A program made the position numbers and the translations under genes. A model generated the notes under the pieces. It was given only the letters and a program-made list of their open reading frames with translations, was not told where the DNA came from and did no database searches. From contig CAMBNY010000001.1 in NCBI GenBank assembly GCA_945869165.1, positions 84,468 through 148,467 on the forward strand: a stretch of 64,000 nt of DNA, read 5' to 3'. Positions 41,967 through 55,691 of this stretch are shown here, one piece after another. The DNA is from Comamonas sp. lk (GTDB lineage: Bacteria; Pseudomonadota; Gammaproteobacteria; Burkholderiales; Burkholderiaceae_C). Positions within the stretch are counted from its first letter, which is position 1. Each line of letters opens with the position of its first letter.

Positions 41967-42619
41967 CATGCTTTGGTCTCCGGTGGGGCGGCCGCCTCGG
42001 GGGGCGCAGGCGCGGGGGCTTCTTGCGTGGCGTCCATCTTGAGCACCGTCATGCGGTCTTGCGCTTTGACGCGCACTTGGTCGCCGGGGCTGACGTATTT
42101 GCTGTCTTTGCGCGCGCGCAGCGTCAGCGCAATCGCGGCAATCATGGCCACCAGCAAAATCGCAGCGGCAATTTCTAATGGATAGATGTATTCGGTGTAA
42201 AGCAGCTTGCCCAATTGCTGGGTGTTGGACGGGCCGCCCACGGCATTGTTCGCCGCCGCCGGGTCATCGACCACACGAAAGCCGCCCAGCAGCACCGCCG
42301 CCATTTCCAGCGCAATCACCACGCCCACCGCAGCGGCCAGCGGGAAGTGGTTCCAAAAGCCGACGCGCAGGTTCTCGACGTTGATGTCCATCATCATCAC
42401 TACGAACAGGAACAGCACCATCACCGCGCCGACATAGACCAGCACCAGGGTAATCGACAGGAACTCGGCTTTGAGCAGCATCCAGATCATGGCGGCCTGG
42501 AAAAAGGTGAGCACCAAAAACAATGCGGCATGCACCGGGTTGCGGGCGGTAATCACCCGAAACGCCGCAATCAGCAAAACCGCCGAAAAGGCGTAAAACA
42601 AACCGGTGGTAACACTCAT
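41966..42619 (-). CDS. nuoJ: NADH-quinone oxidoreductase subunit J
   Basis: Position and '[51 protein letters not shown]'. Confidence 0.95.
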   Translation of the reverse strand: MSVTTGLFYAFSAVLLIAAFRVITARNPVHAALFLVLTFFQAAMIWMLLKAEFLSITLVLVYVGAVMVLFLFVVMMMDINVENLRVGFWNHFPLAAAVGVVIALEMAAVLLGGFRVVDDPAAANNAVGGPSNTQQLGKLLYTEYIYPLEIAAAILLVAMIAAIALTLRARKDSKYVSPGDQVRVKAQDRMTVLKMDATQEAPAPAPPEAAAPPETKA

Positions 42620-42643
42620 GGTGGCAAACTTTCTTGCAGAGGC

Positions 42644-43159
42644 TTAGCGGTACTTGGCATCCGCCTGCTTGGCCGCAGCGATCTCGGCTTCATAGCGGTC
42701 TCCGACCGCCAGCAACATGTCTTTGGTGAAATACAAGTCGCCCCGCTTTTCACCGTGGTATTCCAGAATATGCGTCTCCACAATCGAGTCCACCGGGCAG
42801 CTTTCTTCGCAAAAGCCGCAAAAAATGCACTTGGTCAGGTCGATGTCGTAGCGCGTCGTGCGGCGCGAACCGTCCTCGCGCACATCGGATTCGATGGTGA
42901 TCGCCATCGCGGGGCAGACCGCCTCGCAAAGTTTGCAGGCGATGCAGCGCTCTTCACCGTTTTCATAGCGGCGCAGCGCATGCAGGCCGCGAAAGCGCGG
43001 CGAGAGCGGTGTCTTCTCTTCCGGAAACTGCACCGTAAATTTTTTGCGGAAGGCGTAGCGCATGGTTAGCGCCATGCCTTTGAACAACTCGATCAGCAAA
43101 AAGCTGAGCAAAAAGTCTTTAAGCGAAAAGGCAGCGGGCTTGTAAGCAATGCTTGGCAT
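42644..43159 (-). CDS. nuoI: NADH-quinone oxidoreductase subunit I
   Basis: Two 4Fe-4S motifs '[16 protein letters not shown]', '[16 protein letters not shown]'. Confidence 0.96.
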   Translation of the reverse strand: MPSIAYKPAAFSLKDFLLSFLLIELFKGMALTMRYAFRKKFTVQFPEEKTPLSPRFRGLHALRRYENGEERCIACKLCEAVCPAMAITIESDVREDGSRRTTRYDIDLTKCIFCGFCEESCPVDSIVETHILEYHGEKRGDLYFTKDMLLAVGDRYEAEIAAAKQADAKYR

Positions 43160-43168
43160 GTCTGTCTC

Positions 43169-44245
43169 TTACTTCCAGATATTGAATGAGGTCTGCATCC
43201 AGCCGCCGACCACGACCAACCAGACCAAGGTGACGGGGATAAAGATTTTCCAACCCAGACGCATGATCTGGTCATAGCGAAAGCGTGGGAAGGTGGCACG
43301 CACCCAAATAAACAGGCTGACGATGGCACAGGTTTTCAGGCCGAGCCAAATGCCACCGGGAATCCAATCAAGCGCCGCCACTGGCGAGAGCCAGCCGCCC
43401 AAAAACATGACCGACGCCAGAATCGCGACCAGCCACATATTGGCGTACTCGGCCAGATAAAACATGGCATACGACATACCGGAATACTCGACCATGTGCC
43501 CCGCCACAATTTCGGCCTCGCCCTCGACCACGTCAAAAGGGTGGCGGTTGGTTTCGGCCAGGCCAGAGATCACATAGACCACAAAAATCGGCAAAAGTGG
43601 CAGCCAGTTCCAGGACAAAAAGCCCAAGCCCTGGTCAGCAAACAGGCCTTTGGATTGCTCGATAACGATCACGCTCATATTCATGCTCCCGGTCACCATC
43701 AAGACCACGACCAAGCAAAAGCCCATGGCGATCTCATAGCTGACCATTTGCGCAGAGGCGCGCAAGGCGCCAAGGAAGGCGTATTTGGAATTAGAGGCCC
43801 AGCCAGCGATGACCACGCCATAGACTTCCATGGAGGTAATCGCCATCACAAACAACAAACCGGCGTTGATGTTGGCAAGCGCCACATCCGGCCCAAAGGG
43901 CACAACTGCCCAGGCAGCCAGAGCGGGCATGATGGTAAGAATAGGCCCGATAAAAAACAGGCCCCGGTTGGCGGCGGCAGGCACCAAAATTTCTTTGGTC
44001 AGCAGCTTGAGTGCATCGGCAATCGGCTGCAAGAGGCCCAAAGGCCCGACACGGTTGGGGCCGACGCGCACTTGCATCCAACCCAAAAATTTACGCTCCC
44101 ACAGCGTCAGGTAGGCCACGGCGCCCAGCAAAGGCAAGAGCACAACCAGAATCTTCATCAGGGTCCAGACCACGGGCCAGACCACGACCGTCCACCAAGT
44201 GGCCGCGACGGCTTGCAGGCCTGCGTTGTAGATCGCGTCGATCAT
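43169..44245 (-). CDS. nuoH: NADH-quinone oxidoreductase subunit H
   Basis: '[36 protein letters not shown]'. Confidence 0.96.
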   Translation of the reverse strand: MIDAIYNAGLQAVAATWWTVVVWPVVWTLMKILVVLLPLLGAVAYLTLWERKFLGWMQVRVGPNRVGPLGLLQPIADALKLLTKEILVPAAANRGLFFIGPILTIMPALAAWAVVPFGPDVALANINAGLLFVMAITSMEVYGVVIAGWASNSKYAFLGALRASAQMVSYEIAMGFCLVVVLMVTGSMNMSVIVIEQSKGLFADQGLGFLSWNWLPLLPIFVVYVISGLAETNRHPFDVVEGEAEIVAGHMVEYSGMSYAMFYLAEYANMWLVAILASVMFLGGWLSPVAALDWIPGGIWLGLKTCAIVSLFIWVRATFPRFRYDQIMRLGWKIFIPVTLVWLVVVGGWMQTSFNIWK

Positions 44246-46359
44246 GCCTGCACCTCCGCGCTAGCGCGGGCGTCCGCCGTCATTTGCAAGCTGCTTGCGC
44301 GGCGCACCAATCCGTCGAGCTGGTAAATGGCAGCGGTGCAAGGTGCCGATCCGGGGCCCGCTTGCGTGGGCTGGCTGCTGGCGTTGTTCAGGCGCTCAGC
44401 GCTCAACTGCTCAGGGGCAGCGCCCGCGAAGATTTCGTGCAGCACATCTTGGGAAGACTCTTGCGCAAAGCCGTCGATCTTCATCATGTTGCCCAGCACG
44501 CGTAACACTTTCCATGCCGGCCTGGCCTCGCCCTGCGGCTTGACAACGGCATGGAAGCTTTGCACCCGGCCTTCGGCATTGACAAAGGTGCCCGAAGTTT
44601 CGCTAAACGGTGCGATGGGCAGCAACACATCGGCGCACTGCATATTGGCTTTGAAGGGCGAGAGGCTGACCACCATTTGCGCTTGTGCCAGTTGGGCCAA
44701 GGCGGCTTGTCCGGCAGCGCTATCGAATTCGGGCTCGTTATTGAGCAGCAAAACGGCTTTGAGCGCACCGCCCAGCATCTGGCCCGCATGCAAACCGCCT
44801 TGCCCCGGATCAGCGTGGACGAACTGCGCGCCCACGGTGTTGGCCGCTTCGGTCAGGAAGCCAAAGCTTGCGCCGGTGGCCGTTGCAATCCAGGCCGCGA
44901 CAGCTTGCAAAGCCGAGGCCTGCGCGTGGTGTGCGGCCCCATTGCCCAGCAAAACCGCTTTGCGTTCGCCACCTAAAAGCGATTTGGCAATCGCCAGTGC
45001 CTGGTCGTTGACTGTTGCACTGTTAGGGCAGCTAATTTCGGCCAGTTGCGCCACAGCTGCGGCTATCGATTGCAGATGCGCCAGCCAATCTTGCGACGTG
45101 GCTTGTACATCCTGCGCAAGTGGGATCGCCCAATCAGCCGCGTCGCTGCGCAGCGCATGCACCGCGCAGCCACTGCGCGCCGCTTGGCGAACGCGCAGAG
45201 CAAACAGCGGATGCTCTTTGCGCAAATGAGTACCCACCAAGAGAACGCGCTGCAAGGTGGAAAGCCCGGCGATGGGCATGCCCAAATGGCGCACGCCATC
45301 GGTAGCGGTGAAATCTTGGTTGCGCAAGCGGTGGTCTATGTTCTCACTGCCCAAGCCGCGCACAAGCTTGGATGCTAGGTGCAATTCTTCTAAGGTGCTG
45401 TGCGGGCTGACCAAGGCGCCCAGCGCCTCTGAGCCGTGGTTGCTCTTGATTTGTTTGAGGCCATTGGCCACGTATTCCAGGGCGGTTTGCCAATCGACGC
45501 TAGACCACTTGCCACCCTGCTTGATCATGGGCGTGTGCAAGCGGTCCGGGCTGCTCAGGGCTTCGTAAGAAAAACGGTCACGGTCTGCAATCCAGCATTC
45601 GTTGACCGCGTCGTTTTCCATGGGCACCACGCGCATGACGTGGTTATTTTTCACTTGAATGACCAAATTTGCGCCGGTCGAGTCATGCGGGCTGACCGAC
45701 TTGCGGCGCGACAGTTCCCAAGTGCGGGCGCTGTAGCGGAAAGGCTTGCTGGTCAAGGCGCCCACGGGGCAGATGTCGATCATGTTGCCCGAGAGTTCGG
45801 AGTCCACGGTCTGGCCGACAAAGGTTTCGATTTCCGCATGCTCGCCACGGTGCGACATACCCAGTTCCATGACGCCAGCCACTTCTTGGCCAAAGCGTAC
45901 GCAACGGGTGCAATGGATACAGCGGCTCATCTCCTGCATGCTGATGAGCGGGCCTACGTCTTTGATAGCCACTACGCGCTTTTCTTCTTCGTAGCGGGAA
46001 TTGGAGCCACCATAGCCCACGGCCAAGTCTTGCAACTGGCATTCACCGCCCTGGTCGCAAATCGGGCAATCGAGCGGATGGTTGATCAGCAAAAACTCCA
46101 TTACCGACTGCTGCGCCTTGATGGCTTTTTCGCTCTTGGTGTGCACCACCATGCCATTGGTCACTGGCGTGGCGCAGGCGGGCATAGGCTTGGGGGCTTT
46201 TTCAATGTCTACCAAACACATGCGGCAATTGGCCGCAATGCTCAGCTTCTTGTGGTAGCAGAAATGGGGGATGTACGTACCGGCTTTTTCGGCGGCATGC
46301 ATCACCATGCTGCCTTCAAGCACTTCTACTTTTTTGCCGTCGAGTTCGATTTCAACCAT
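44242..46359 (-). CDS. nuoG: NADH-quinone oxidoreductase subunit G
   Basis: '[33 protein letters not shown]', '[18 protein letters not shown]', '[15 protein letters not shown]'. Confidence 0.95.
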   Translation of the reverse strand: MVEIELDGKKVEVLEGSMVMHAAEKAGTYIPHFCYHKKLSIAANCRMCLVDIEKAPKPMPACATPVTNGMVVHTKSEKAIKAQQSVMEFLLINHPLDCPICDQGGECQLQDLAVGYGGSNSRYEEEKRVVAIKDVGPLISMQEMSRCIHCTRCVRFGQEVAGVMELGMSHRGEHAEIETFVGQTVDSELSGNMIDICPVGALTSKPFRYSARTWELSRRKSVSPHDSTGANLVIQVKNNHVMRVVPMENDAVNECWIADRDRFSYEALSSPDRLHTPMIKQGGKWSSVDWQTALEYVANGLKQIKSNHGSEALGALVSPHSTLEELHLASKLVRGLGSENIDHRLRNQDFTATDGVRHLGMPIAGLSTLQRVLLVGTHLRKEHPLFALRVRQAARSGCAVHALRSDAADWAIPLAQDVQATSQDWLAHLQSIAAAVAQLAEISCPNSATVNDQALAIAKSLLGGERKAVLLGNGAAHHAQASALQAVAAWIATATGASFGFLTEAANTVGAQFVHADPGQGGLHAGQMLGGALKAVLLLNNEPEFDSAAGQAALAQLAQAQMVVSLSPFKANMQCADVLLPIAPFSETSGTFVNAEGRVQSFHAVVKPQGEARPAWKVLRVLGNMMKIDGFAQESSQDVLHEIFAGAAPEQLSAERLNNASSQPTQAGPGSAPCTAAIYQLDGLVRRASSLQMTADARASAEVQA

Positions 46360-46372
46360 GGTGCTGCACCGA

Positions 46373-47725
46373 TCAAACGTAGGCACCGACCACGCAGGTC
46401 TTGTGCTCAATGTGGTGTTCAAATTCGGACCGGAAATGCTTGAGCATGCCGCGCACCGGCATAGCCGCCGCGTCGCCCAGCGCGCAAATCGTGCGGCCCA
46501 TGATGTTGCCAGCCACGCTATCGAGCGTCTCTAAGTCGCTGGCGCGGCCCTGCCCGTTTTCAATGCGGTCCACCATGCGCCAGAGCCAGCCTGTGCCCTC
46601 GCGGCAGGGGGTGCATTGGCCGCAGGACTCGTGCGAGTAAAAGTAAGACAGGCGTCGCAATGACTTGACCATGCAACGCGTATCGTCCATGACGATGACC
46701 GCGCCCGAACCCAGCATGGAGCCGGCCTTGGCAATCGCGTCATAGTCCATGGTGATGTCCATCATGATGCTGGCGGGCAATACCGGCGCGGAAGACCCGC
46801 CAGGAATAACCGCCTTGAGCGTGCGGCCCGGGCGCATGCCGCCGGCCATCTCCAGCAACTCGGCAAAAGGCGTGCCCATAGGCACTTCGTAATTGCCGGG
46901 GCGCTGCACATCGCCACTGACAGAAAAAATCTTGGTGCCGCCGTTATTGGGTTTTCCGCAGGCCAAATAGGCCGCGCCGCCATTGCGGATGATCCAGGGC
47001 ACCGCAGCAAAAGTCTCGGTGTTGTTGATGGTGGTCGGCTTGCCGTAGAGGCCAAAGCTGGCCGGAAATGGCGGCTTAAAGCGGGGTTGGCCTTTTTTGC
47101 CTTCCAGCGATTCCAGCAAGGCCGTCTCTTCGCCGCAGATGTAGGCACCAAAGCCATGCGCTGCATGCAGCTGGAAGCTGAAGTTGCTGCCCATGATGTG
47201 CTGACCCAGAAAACCGGCTGCACGCGCTTCTTCCAAAGCCGCCTCAAAACGCTCGTAGGTCTGAAAAATCTCGCCGTGGATGTAGTTGTAGCCCACTGTA
47301 ATACCCATGGCATACGCGGCGATCGCCATGCCTTCAATCACCGTATGCGGGTTGAACTGCATGATGTCGCGGTCTTTGCAAGTGCCAGGCTCACCTTCGT
47401 CGGAGTTGCACACCAGGTACTTCTGGCCGGGAAACTGGCGGGGCATAAAGCTCCACTTCAGCCCGGTCGGAAAACCCGCACCGCCGCGACCGCGCAGACC
47501 AGATTCTTTGACGGTGGCAATCACCTGGTCCTGCGTCATGCCCTCGCCGCCGTCCTGGCCCAAAATCTTGCGCAATGCCTGGTAGCCGCCACGCGCTTGG
47601 TAGGCTGCAATGCCCCAGTTGCTGCCGTCCAAGTCAGCCAAAATTTGTGCGCCTTTGTGGCGCCCATGGAATGAAGTTTCCCGACCCGTGGCCTGGAACG
47701 GTGCCAGAACGTGTTGCAGCGTCAT
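46373..47725 (-). CDS. nuoF: NADH-quinone oxidoreductase subunit F
   Basis: '[20 protein letters not shown]', '[15 protein letters not shown]', '[15 protein letters not shown]'. Confidence 0.96.
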   Translation of the reverse strand: MTLQHVLAPFQATGRETSFHGRHKGAQILADLDGSNWGIAAYQARGGYQALRKILGQDGGEGMTQDQVIATVKESGLRGRGGAGFPTGLKWSFMPRQFPGQKYLVCNSDEGEPGTCKDRDIMQFNPHTVIEGMAIAAYAMGITVGYNYIHGEIFQTYERFEAALEEARAAGFLGQHIMGSNFSFQLHAAHGFGAYICGEETALLESLEGKKGQPRFKPPFPASFGLYGKPTTINNTETFAAVPWIIRNGGAAYLACGKPNNGGTKIFSVSGDVQRPGNYEVPMGTPFAELLEMAGGMRPGRTLKAVIPGGSSAPVLPASIMMDITMDYDAIAKAGSMLGSGAVIVMDDTRCMVKSLRRLSYFYSHESCGQCTPCREGTGWLWRMVDRIENGQGRASDLETLDSVAGNIMGRTICALGDAAAMPVRGMLKHFRSEFEHHIEHKTCVVGAYV

Positions 47726-48213
47726 TGCGCGCCCTCCGCTTGCTTGAGGCTAGCTATCAATTGGTCGAGTTTTTCATCGCTCATGAAGCTGCACATGTGG
47801 CGGTCGTTGACCAGCAGCACCGGCGCATCGGCGCAAGCGCCCTGGCATTCGCTCGGTTGCAAGGTGAACAAGCCGTCGCTGGTGGTTTCACCGGAATGGA
47901 CACCTAGGGTTTTTTCTAGATGCGCCATGGCTTTTGCGCCGCCGCCTAGTTGGCAAGGCAGATTGGTGCAGACGTTGAGCTTGTATTTGCCCATCGGCTT
48001 TAAGTTGTACATGTTGTAGAAGGTGCTGACCTCATGCACAGCCATCGGCGCCATACCCAGGTAGTCGGCCACCATGCGCTCGTTCTCGGCGCTGACCCAA
48101 CCTTGCTCCTGTTGCACGATGGACAAACAGGCCATCACAGCGGACTGTTTCTGGTCCGACGGGTATTTGGCGACTTCGCGATCAAAACGCGCCTTGGTGG
48201 CATCCGACATCAT
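47722..48213 (-). CDS. nuoE: NADH-quinone oxidoreductase subunit E
   Basis: '[31 protein letters not shown]'. Confidence 0.95.
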   Translation of the reverse strand: MMSDATKARFDREVAKYPSDQKQSAVMACLSIVQQEQGWVSAENERMVADYLGMAPMAVHEVSTFYNMYNLKPMGKYKLNVCTNLPCQLGGGAKAMAHLEKTLGVHSGETTSDGLFTLQPSECQGACADAPVLLVNDRHMCSFMSDEKLDQLIASLKQAEGAQ

Positions 48214-49463
48214 CGGTCAATCTCTCCAAAAACAATGTCCATGGTGCCAATGATGGACACCGCGTCGGCAATCATGTGGCCCTTGGCCATTTCATTGAGC
48301 GCGGCCAAATGCGCAAAACCGGGAGGACGAATCTTCAGGCGGTACGGTTTGTTGGCACCGTCGCTGACGATGTAAATACCAAACTCTCCCTTGGGGTGCT
48401 CCACGGCGGCATAGGCCTCGCCCTGGGGCACATGAAAGCCTTCGGTAAACAGCTTGAAGTGGTGAATCAGGCCTTCCATATTCGTCTTCATGGATTCACG
48501 CGAGGGCGCAGCCACTTTGTGGTTGTCGGTGATGACCGGGCCGGGGTTGGCCTTGAGCCACTGCACGCACTGGCTGATGATGCGGTTGGACTGCTTCATC
48601 TCTTCCATGCGCACCAAGTAGCGGTCGTAGACGTCGCCGGTCTTGCCCACGGGGATGTCAAAGTCCAACTGCGAATACACGTCATAGGGCTGTTTTTTGC
48701 GCAAGTCCCAGGCGATACCGGAGCCGCGCAGCATGGGGCCGCTAAAGCCCATGTTGAGCGCACGCTCAGGCGTGACGATGCCGATGTTGACGGTACGCTG
48801 CTTCCAGATGCGGTTATCGGTGAGCAACGTGTGGTACTCCGACAAACACTGCGGGAAGCGCTGGGTAAAGTCTTCGATGAAGTCCAGCAGCGAGCCCTGG
48901 CGGTTGACATTGAGTTCGGCAATGCCTTTGGCGTTGCGAATCTTATTGGCCTTGAACTGCGGCATGGTATCGGGCAGATCGCGGTACACGCCGCCGGGCC
49001 GGAAATACGCAGCATGCATGCGCGCACCGCTGGCCGCTTCGTACATATCAAACAAATCTTCGCGCTCGCGGAAGGTGTAGATCAAAATCGTCGAGCTGCC
49101 GCAGTCATTACCGTGCGAGCCCAGCCACATCAGGTGGTTGAGCAAGCGGGTGATCTCGGCATACATCACGCGGATGTATTGCGCACGGATAGGCACTTCG
49201 ATACCCAACAACTTTTCGATGGCAAGGCAGTAAGCGTGCTCATTGCACATCATGGACACATAGTCCAAGCGGTCCATATAGGGCAAGGCCTGGATGTAGG
49301 TCTTGGACTCTGCCAGTTTTTCGGTGGCGCGGTGTAAGAGGCCGATATGCGGGTCAGCGCGCTGGATGACTTCGCCGTCCAGCTCCAAGACCAAACGCAG
49401 CACGCCGTGTGCAGCCGGGTGCTGAGGACCGAAGTTAAGGGTGTAGTTTTTGATTTCAGCCAT
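48210..49463 (-). CDS. nuoD: NADH-quinone oxidoreductase subunit D
   Basis: '[24 protein letters not shown]', '[15 protein letters not shown]'. Confidence 0.96.
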   Translation of the reverse strand: MAEIKNYTLNFGPQHPAAHGVLRLVLELDGEVIQRADPHIGLLHRATEKLAESKTYIQALPYMDRLDYVSMMCNEHAYCLAIEKLLGIEVPIRAQYIRVMYAEITRLLNHLMWLGSHGNDCGSSTILIYTFREREDLFDMYEAASGARMHAAYFRPGGVYRDLPDTMPQFKANKIRNAKGIAELNVNRQGSLLDFIEDFTQRFPQCLSEYHTLLTDNRIWKQRTVNIGIVTPERALNMGFSGPMLRGSGIAWDLRKKQPYDVYSQLDFDIPVGKTGDVYDRYLVRMEEMKQSNRIISQCVQWLKANPGPVITDNHKVAAPSRESMKTNMEGLIHHFKLFTEGFHVPQGEAYAAVEHPKGEFGIYIVSDGANKPYRLKIRPPGFAHLAALNEMAKGHMIADAVSIIGTMDIVFGEIDR

Positions 49464-49475
49464 GGCGAGCCCTGC

Positions 49476-50084
49476 TTAGTGCAGGCCTCCGTAGTTCTCT
49501 TCGCGGATGATGCGCGGCGTGATTTCACGCGTCTCAATCGTCACCGGCTGGTAGATTACCCGCGCCTGCTCGGCGTCGTAGCGCATTTCAACATGGCCGG
49601 TGGTGGGGAAGTCTTTGCGGAAGGGATGACCGATAAAGCCGTAGTCGGTCAGGATGCGGCGCAGGTCATCATGGCCTTCAAACACCACGCCAAACAGATC
49701 GAACGCTTCACGCTCAAACCAATTGGCCGAATTCCAGACATCGTTGATCGAATCGAGCACCGGCATATCGTCGTCGGTAGCAAACACTTTGAGGCGCACG
49801 CGCTGATTTAAGCTGATCGACAACAAATGCACCACCACGCAGTAGCGCGGACCTTCGTAACGGCCGTCGCCATACGTGGAGTAGTCCACCGCGCACAAAT
49901 CCATCATCTGCTCAAATTGGCAGCCCGCACTGTCGCGCAATAACAGTGCTACAGCGTGATAGTCCGCGGCGGACACCAGCACTTTGACTTCACCCAGATC
50001 TACCGAAATGCGTTTGACTTTGTCACCCAGCGCCTGCGCAATAGCAGCCTGGGTATCTTCAGGACGAACAGAATAAGAAGTCAT
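49476..50084 (-). CDS. nuoC: NADH-quinone oxidoreductase subunit C
   Basis: '[40 protein letters not shown]'. Confidence 0.96.
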   Translation of the reverse strand: MTSYSVRPEDTQAAIAQALGDKVKRISVDLGEVKVLVSAADYHAVALLLRDSAGCQFEQMMDLCAVDYSTYGDGRYEGPRYCVVVHLLSISLNQRVRLKVFATDDDMPVLDSINDVWNSANWFEREAFDLFGVVFEGHDDLRRILTDYGFIGHPFRKDFPTTGHVEMRYDAEQARVIYQPVTIETREITPRIIREENYGGLH

Positions 50085-50092
50085 GGATGGGG

Positions 50093-50572
50093 TCAGGCGC
50101 GCGCGATGGTTTCGGTGCGGCGGATTTTTTGTTGGAGTTGCAAAATGCCGTAAAGCAGCGCCTCAGCCGTAGGCGGGCAACCGGGTACATAGACATCAAC
50201 CGGCACGATGCGATCACAACCGCGCACCACTGAGTAGCTGTAGTGGTAATAGCCGCCCCCGTTGGCGCAGGAACCCATACTGAGCACCCAGCGCGGCTCG
50301 GACATTTGGTCATAGACTTTGCGCAGTGCCGGCGCCATCTTGTTGCACAGCGTGCCCGCCACAATCATGAGGTCGGACTGGCGCGGGCTGGCGCGAAATA
50401 CTTCCGAGCCAAAGCGGCTGATGTCATAACGCGCCGCAGCCGCATGCATCATCTCCACCGCACAGCAGGCCAGGCCGAATGTCATGGGCCAGATAGAGCC
50501 GGTCTTTGCCCAGTTGACGACTGCGTCGTAGCTGGTGGTGGCAAAGCCCTCTTTGAATACGCCTTCAATCAT
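50093..50572 (-). CDS. nuoB: NADH-quinone oxidoreductase subunit B
   Basis: '[19 protein letters not shown]', '[40 protein letters not shown]'; ATG 50572 (MIEGVFKEG). Confidence 0.96.
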   Translation of the reverse strand: MIEGVFKEGFATTSYDAVVNWAKTGSIWPMTFGLACCAVEMMHAAAARYDISRFGSEVFRASPRQSDLMIVAGTLCNKMAPALRKVYDQMSEPRWVLSMGSCANGGGYYHYSYSVVRGCDRIVPVDVYVPGCPPTAEALLYGILQLQQKIRRTETIARA

Positions 50573-50576
50573 GGTG

Positions 50577-50936
50577 TCATTCCCAGTCAAGGGCCCCTTT
50601 TTTCCATTCGTACACAAAGCCCACGACAAGGATGGCCAAAAACAGCATTACGGCCCAAAAGCCCACCGGACCAATTTCTTTGAGCGACACCGCCCAAGGA
50701 AACAGGAAGGCAATTTCCAGGTCAAACAAAATGAACAAGATGGCGACCAGGTAGTAGCGCACATCGAACTTCATGCGGGCGTCTTCAAAGGCTTCGAAGC
50801 CGCATTCGTAAGGGGAATTTTTGGCCTGATCAGGCCGGTTGGGACCGAGGATGTAACCCAGTACCTGGGGAATGATGCCGATAGCGACACCGACCAGAAT
50901 GAACAGCAAAACAGGAAGGTATTGGTCCAGATTCAT
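50577..50936 (-). CDS. nuoA: NADH-quinone oxidoreductase subunit A
   Basis: '[42 protein letters not shown]'. Confidence 0.96.
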   Translation of the reverse strand: MNLDQYLPVLLFILVGVAIGIIPQVLGYILGPNRPDQAKNSPYECGFEAFEDARMKFDVRYYLVAILFILFDLEIAFLFPWAVSLKEIGPVGFWAVMLFLAILVVGFVYEWKKGALDWE

Positions 50937-51011
50937 AGCTATGTAGGGCTCGTCCGACAGTAAGTCTGGTTATTTGCATGACCCTTACGGGCACGTAGTT
51001 CGTTCTTGCTA

Positions 51012-51096
51012 TGGTGCCGTCGGCGAGACTCGAACTCGCACAGCTTTCGCCACTACCACCTCAAGATAGCGTGTCTACCAATTTCACCACGACGGC
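51012..51096 (-). tRNA. tRNA-Leu (anticodon GAG), 3' CCA encoded
   Basis: Reverse strand GCCGTCGTGGTGAAATTGGTAGACACGCTATCTTGAGGTGGTAGTGGCGAAAGCTGTGCGAGTTCGAGTCTCGCCGACGGCACCA; acceptor GCCGTCG/CGACGGC, anticodon loop TTGAGGT, long variable arm. Confidence 0.96.
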
Positions 51097-51215
51097 GGCA
51101 TTTCAAACCAACAAGGCCAAGAGCTTCTGTGCCGCTCTCAAGGACCTGATTAGCCACTGAGTTTACCCTGATTTACAAAGGCTACCCGAGGGACTTTTGG
51201 ACTTTGTAACCAGGC

Positions 51216-51575
51216 TCAATTCGCCGGGATTTGGGCTGCGCCAGAGGCCGCAGGCGCTGGGGATGCGGCACTGGCCGACGCTGCGGCCGGGGCGGCGACG
51301 CTGGCCGCCTCTAGCACGCTACCGCTGCTGGCCGGGCGCAGGTTACCGAAATAGGCTAGGGCCAAAGTGGCGGTAAAAAATACGGTAGCCAGCACAGCGG
51401 TGGTGCGCGACAAAAAGTTAGCGCTGCCGCTGGCGCCGAACAAGCTGCCCGAGCCACCGCTGCCAAAAGCCGCACCCATGTCGGCGCCTTTGCCATGTTG
51501 GATCAAGATCAAACCGATCATCGAAATTGCGGAAATCATCTGTACTGTCAGGATGATCGTAACCAAATAACTCAT
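51216..51575 (-). CDS. secG: preprotein translocase subunit SecG
   Basis: 'ISMIGLILIQHGKGADMGAAFGSGGSGSLFGASGSANFLSRTTAVLA'. Confidence 0.95.
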   Translation of the reverse strand: MSYLVTIILTVQMISAISMIGLILIQHGKGADMGAAFGSGGSGSLFGASGSANFLSRTTAVLATVFFTATLALAYFGNLRPASSGSVLEAASVAAPAAASASAASPAPAASGAAQIPAN

Positions 51576-51608
51576 CTTCTACTCCTGGAAAAAGCTGTTT
51601 GAACCGCT

Positions 51609-52352
51609 TTACTGCGCGGCCTGAATAATCGATAAAAAATCTGCCGCCTTCAAAGAGGCACCGCCAATCAGGCCGCCGTCAATATCGTGCTGGGCCAGCA
51701 AGGACGCGGCATTGCCGGCGTTCATGCTGCCACCGTACAAAATACGCACCCGGCCAGCGCTGGCACTGGCCGCTTGCAATTGCTGACGCAACACTAAATG
51801 CACTGCCTGTGCTTGTTCGGGGCTGGCTGTTTTGCCCGTACCAATAGCCCATACCGGCTCGTAGGCAAGCACAATTTCGCTAATGCAGTGACCGTTGAGA
51901 TGCACCACCGCTGCCAGTTGGCGCTTGATCACGGCTTCGGTATCGCCCGCTTCACGCTCGGCGAAAGTCTCGCCGACGCACACAATGGGTGTAATACCTG
52001 CGGCCAAGGCGCGCTGCGCTTTAGTGGCCACCAAGGTATCACTTTCCTGGTGGTACTGGCGGCGCTCCGAATGGCCCACCAAACAGAACCGTACGCCGAA
52101 ATCTTTGAGCATGGCCGCCGAGCTCTCGCCGGTAAAGGCACCGCTTTCTTGGGCCGATACATCTTGGGCGCCTAATGCCAAGGCACTACCTTGGGTCAGC
52201 GACTGCAATTGCGCCAAGTAGGGAGAGGGCACGCAGACCGCAACATCACAAGCCCAAGCTTGCCCGCCCTGGGCGAGCAAGGCTTGAACCAGCGCAGTAT
52301 TGGCCGCCAGCGAACCGTTCATCTTCCAGTTACCGGCAATCAGCTTTTTCAT
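51609..52352 (-). CDS. tpiA: triosephosphate isomerase
   Basis: '[13 protein letters not shown]', 'GHSERR', '[13 protein letters not shown]', '[12 protein letters not shown]'. Confidence 0.96.
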   Translation of the reverse strand: MKKLIAGNWKMNGSLAANTALVQALLAQGGQAWACDVAVCVPSPYLAQLQSLTQGSALALGAQDVSAQESGAFTGESSAAMLKDFGVRFCLVGHSERRQYHQESDTLVATKAQRALAAGITPIVCVGETFAEREAGDTEAVIKRQLAAVVHLNGHCISEIVLAYEPVWAIGTGKTASPEQAQAVHLVLRQQLQAASASAGRVRILYGGSMNAGNAASLLAQHDIDGGLIGGASLKAADFLSIIQAAQ

Positions 52353-53344
52353 GCACCGTCCCACTGCAAGACGATTTTGCCAATGTGCTGGCTCGCTTCC
52401 ATCTCGGCATGGGCCTGCGCCGCCTGCGCCGCCGGATAAGCTGCATGCAGCACCGGCTTGATTGCGCCGCTTTCCAGCAAAGGCCAAATATGGCGCTGCA
52501 AAGACTGGGCGATAGCGGCTTTGAAAGCGACAGGCCGGATGCGCAAGGTAGAGCCGGTAATCGTCAAGCGCTTACGCAAAACCAAACCGGCATTGAACTC
52601 CGCCTTCACCCCGCCCTGCACCGCGATAAACACCAAACGCCCATCTTCGGCCAGGCAATTGACTTCTTTGTTCACATAGGCACCGGCCACCATATCAAGC
52701 ACCACGTCCACACCGCGCTTGTTGGTGATGCGGGCCACCTCGGCCTCAAAATCCTGGGTTTTGTAATTGATGGCATGGTCCGCGCCCAAGGCCAAGCAGG
52801 CTTTGCATTTGTCGTCATTGCCTACGGTAACAATCACGGTAGCGCCCATAGCCTTGGCCATTTGGATGGCGGTGACACCAATCCCGCTAGAGCCGCCTTG
52901 GATCAGTATGGTTTCACCGGCCTGCAAGCGGCCGCGGTCAAAGACATTGCTCCACACGGTAAAAAAGGTTTCGGGCAAGCCCGCTGCGTCGGAGTCGCTC
53001 CAGCCCTTGGGCACTGACAGGCATTGGCCCACGGGCGCCACGCACCATTGCGCATAGCCACCACCGGCCACTAAAGCACACACACGATCGCCCACTTTGA
53101 AGCCCGCTGCTGCCATAGCCTGCGCGTCGCCGGACTCGATGACGCCTGCCACTTCGAGCCCCGGAATATCCGAGGCGCCAAGAGGTGCGGGGTAATGCCC
53201 CAGGCGCTGCAACACGTCCGGGCGGTTGATGCCGCTGGCCGAAACGCGAATTAGCACCTCGCCGCTAACGGCCACAGGCGCGGGCCGCTCAGCCAGGCGC
53301 AGCACCTCTGGCGCACCGAAACTGGAAATCTCAACGACTTGCAT
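52349..53344 (-). CDS. NAD(P)H-quinone oxidoreductase / zeta-crystallin-like (PIG3 type)
   Basis: MDR family; '[29 protein letters not shown]'. Confidence 0.88.
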   Translation of the reverse strand: MQVVEISSFGAPEVLRLAERPAPVAVSGEVLIRVSASGINRPDVLQRLGHYPAPLGASDIPGLEVAGVIESGDAQAMAAAGFKVGDRVCALVAGGGYAQWCVAPVGQCLSVPKGWSDSDAAGLPETFFTVWSNVFDRGRLQAGETILIQGGSSGIGVTAIQMAKAMGATVIVTVGNDDKCKACLALGADHAINYKTQDFEAEVARITNKRGVDVVLDMVAGAYVNKEVNCLAEDGRLVFIAVQGGVKAEFNAGLVLRKRLTITGSTLRIRPVAFKAAIAQSLQRHIWPLLESGAIKPVLHAAYPAAQAAQAHAEMEASQHIGKIVLQWDGA

Positions 53345-53413
53345 AGGCTAAAGACCCTTGTCCGCTGGTAATTCAATAGGCCGGTGGCCTTGCGGCAACC
53401 GGCACCCTATCGA

Positions 53414-55522
53414 TCAATGCTGTTCGTTGTGGACAGGACGATCGAGCAAGGCTTTCATGGACAACTTGACCCGGCCTTTTTCGTCCGTCTCGAGCACTTT
53501 GACGCGCACGATCTGGCCTTCAGACAGGTAGTCGGTGACCTTTTCCACACGCTCATGCGCGATCTGGCTGATGTGCAGCAAACCGTCTTTACCGGGCAGC
53601 AGGTTGACCAATGCACCGAAATCCAAAATCTTGGTGATCGGGCCTTCATAGACCTTGCCGATTTCCACTTCAGCAGTGATCTCTTCGATGCGGCGCTTAG
53701 CCTCCTCAGCCTTGGCTGGGTCGCTGGAGGCGATGGTGATGGTGCCGTCTTCCTCGATGTTGATTTGGGTGCCGGTCTCTTCGGTCAGCGCGCGGATCAC
53801 CGCGCCGCCTTTGCCGATCACGTCACGGATTTTCTCGGGGTTGATCTTCATCGTGAACAGACGCGGTGCGAAGTTGGAGACTTCGGCTTTGGCACCGGCC
53901 ATGGCTTCTTGCATCTTGCCCAAAATGTGCATGCGCGCTTCTTTGGCCTGGGCCAATGCCACTTGCATGATTTCTTTGGTGATGCCTTGGATTTTGATGT
54001 CCATTTGCAAAGCGGTAATACCGTGCGTGGTACCGGCCACTTTGAAGTCCATATCGCCCAAATGATCTTCGTCGCCCAAGATGTCGGTCAACACCGCAAA
54101 GCGGTTGTCTTCCTTGATCAGGCCCATGGCGATACCAGCCACGTGTGCCTTCATGGGCACGCCAGCGTCCATCAGCGACAAGCAACCACCGCAGACCGAA
54201 GCCATGGACGAGGAGCCGTTGGACTCGGTGATTTCAGACACCACACGCATGGTGTAGGGGAAGTCTTCTTTGCTGGGCAGGCAAGCGGCCAAAGCGCGCT
54301 TGGCCAGACGGCCATGGCCGATTTCACGGCGCTTGGGCGTGCCCACACGACCAGTTTCGCCGGTCGCAAACGGAGGCATGTTGTAGTGCAGCATGAAGCG
54401 GTCTTCGTAGTCGCCGCTCAGGGCGTCAATGCGCTGGGCATCGCGCTCGGTACCTAAGGTGGTGACCACCAGCGCCTGGGTTTCGCCGCGTGTGAACAGG
54501 GCAGAACCGTGGGTGCGGGGCAGTACGCCATTACGGATTTCGATAGCGCGAACGGTGCGCGTGTCGCGGCCATCAATCCGGGGCTCGCCCGCCAAGATTT
54601 GGCTGCGCACAATCTTGGCTTCGATTTCGAACAACAGGCCTTCTATGCCTACGCTGTCAAACGCAGCGCCTTCGGCTTTGAGTGCAGCCATCACGTCGGC
54701 ATAAGCGACGCGGCAGGCTTGGGTGCGGGCTTGCTTGTTGCGAATTTGATAGGCAGCTACCAGTTTGTCTTTAGCAAGGCCGTCGATCTTGGCAATCAGC
54801 GCTTCGTCTTTGGCGGGGGCTTTCCAGTCCCACACGGGTTTACCTGCGTCGCGCACCAGTTCGTGGATGGCGTTGATGGCGATATTGCCTTGCTCGTGGC
54901 CAAACACCACGGCGCCGAGCATGATGTCTTCGGACAATTGCTGCGCTTCGGACTCGACCATCAACACAGCCGCTTCGGTACCGGCAACCACCAGATCCAT
55001 CACCGAATCTTTGCGGGCGGTCTGGCCGGGGTTGAGGATGTATTGGCCATTGACATAACCCACGCGGGCCGCGCCGATGGGGCCGCTAAATGGGACGCCG
55101 CTGACAGACAAAGCTGCGCTGACGGCAATCATGGCGGCGATGTCTGCGTCCACTTCGGGGTTGAGCGACACGGTGTGCACCACCACGTGCACTTCATTGA
55201 AAAAGCCTTCGGGGAACAAGGGGCGGATGGGGCGGTCGATCAGGCGGCTGGTCAGCGTCTCGAACTCGCTGGGGCGGCCTTCGCGCTTGAAGAAGCTGCC
55301 GGGAATCTTGCCTGCTGCATAGCTTTTTTCCAGGTAATCCACCGTCAGGGGGAAGAAATCCTGGCCGGCTTTGCCTTCGGTGCGGGCCACAACGGTGGCC
55401 AAAACGACGGTGCCGTCCATATCGAGCAGCACTGCGCCAGTGGACTGACGGGCGATTTCGCCGGTTTCCATGGTGACCGTGTGCTGGCCCCACTGGAAGG
55501 TTTTACTAACTTTTTTAAACAT
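53414..55522 (-). CDS. pnp: polyribonucleotide nucleotidyltransferase (PNPase)
   Basis: Two RNase PH domains, KH ('[28 protein letters not shown]') and S1 domain. Confidence 0.97.
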   Translation of the reverse strand: MFKKVSKTFQWGQHTVTMETGEIARQSTGAVLLDMDGTVVLATVVARTEGKAGQDFFPLTVDYLEKSYAAGKIPGSFFKREGRPSEFETLTSRLIDRPIRPLFPEGFFNEVHVVVHTVSLNPEVDADIAAMIAVSAALSVSGVPFSGPIGAARVGYVNGQYILNPGQTARKDSVMDLVVAGTEAAVLMVESEAQQLSEDIMLGAVVFGHEQGNIAINAIHELVRDAGKPVWDWKAPAKDEALIAKIDGLAKDKLVAAYQIRNKQARTQACRVAYADVMAALKAEGAAFDSVGIEGLLFEIEAKIVRSQILAGEPRIDGRDTRTVRAIEIRNGVLPRTHGSALFTRGETQALVVTTLGTERDAQRIDALSGDYEDRFMLHYNMPPFATGETGRVGTPKRREIGHGRLAKRALAACLPSKEDFPYTMRVVSEITESNGSSSMASVCGGCLSLMDAGVPMKAHVAGIAMGLIKEDNRFAVLTDILGDEDHLGDMDFKVAGTTHGITALQMDIKIQGITKEIMQVALAQAKEARMHILGKMQEAMAGAKAEVSNFAPRLFTMKINPEKIRDVIGKGGAVIRALTEETGTQINIEEDGTITIASSDPAKAEEAKRRIEEITAEVEIGKVYEGPITKILDFGALVNLLPGKDGLLHISQIAHERVEKVTDYLSEGQIVRVKVLETDEKGRVKLSMKALLDRPVHNEQH

Positions 55523-55691
55523 GGTCATGGTCAAACTCCATTACTTTCTCAACAGGTGGGAGGTGCAGGCCACCCCGCCAAAGCCCGGATTCAAAGTCAC
55601 AGCCCACGATGCCATTCCAGAGCCCCTTGGGGCCAAATTGCTCTGGAATGACACAGCTTCGTACTGCTTTCCCTGTCTCCGAAGTAAAAAA

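Noticed and set aside
48276-49337. 353-aa plus-strand ORF opposite nuoD
   Set aside because: Shadow ORF of a GC-rich conserved gene; no recognisable domain and nuoD is unambiguous on the other strand
54509-55651. 380-aa plus-strand ORF opposite pnp
   Set aside because: Antisense shadow ORF; composition follows the opposite-strand codon bias
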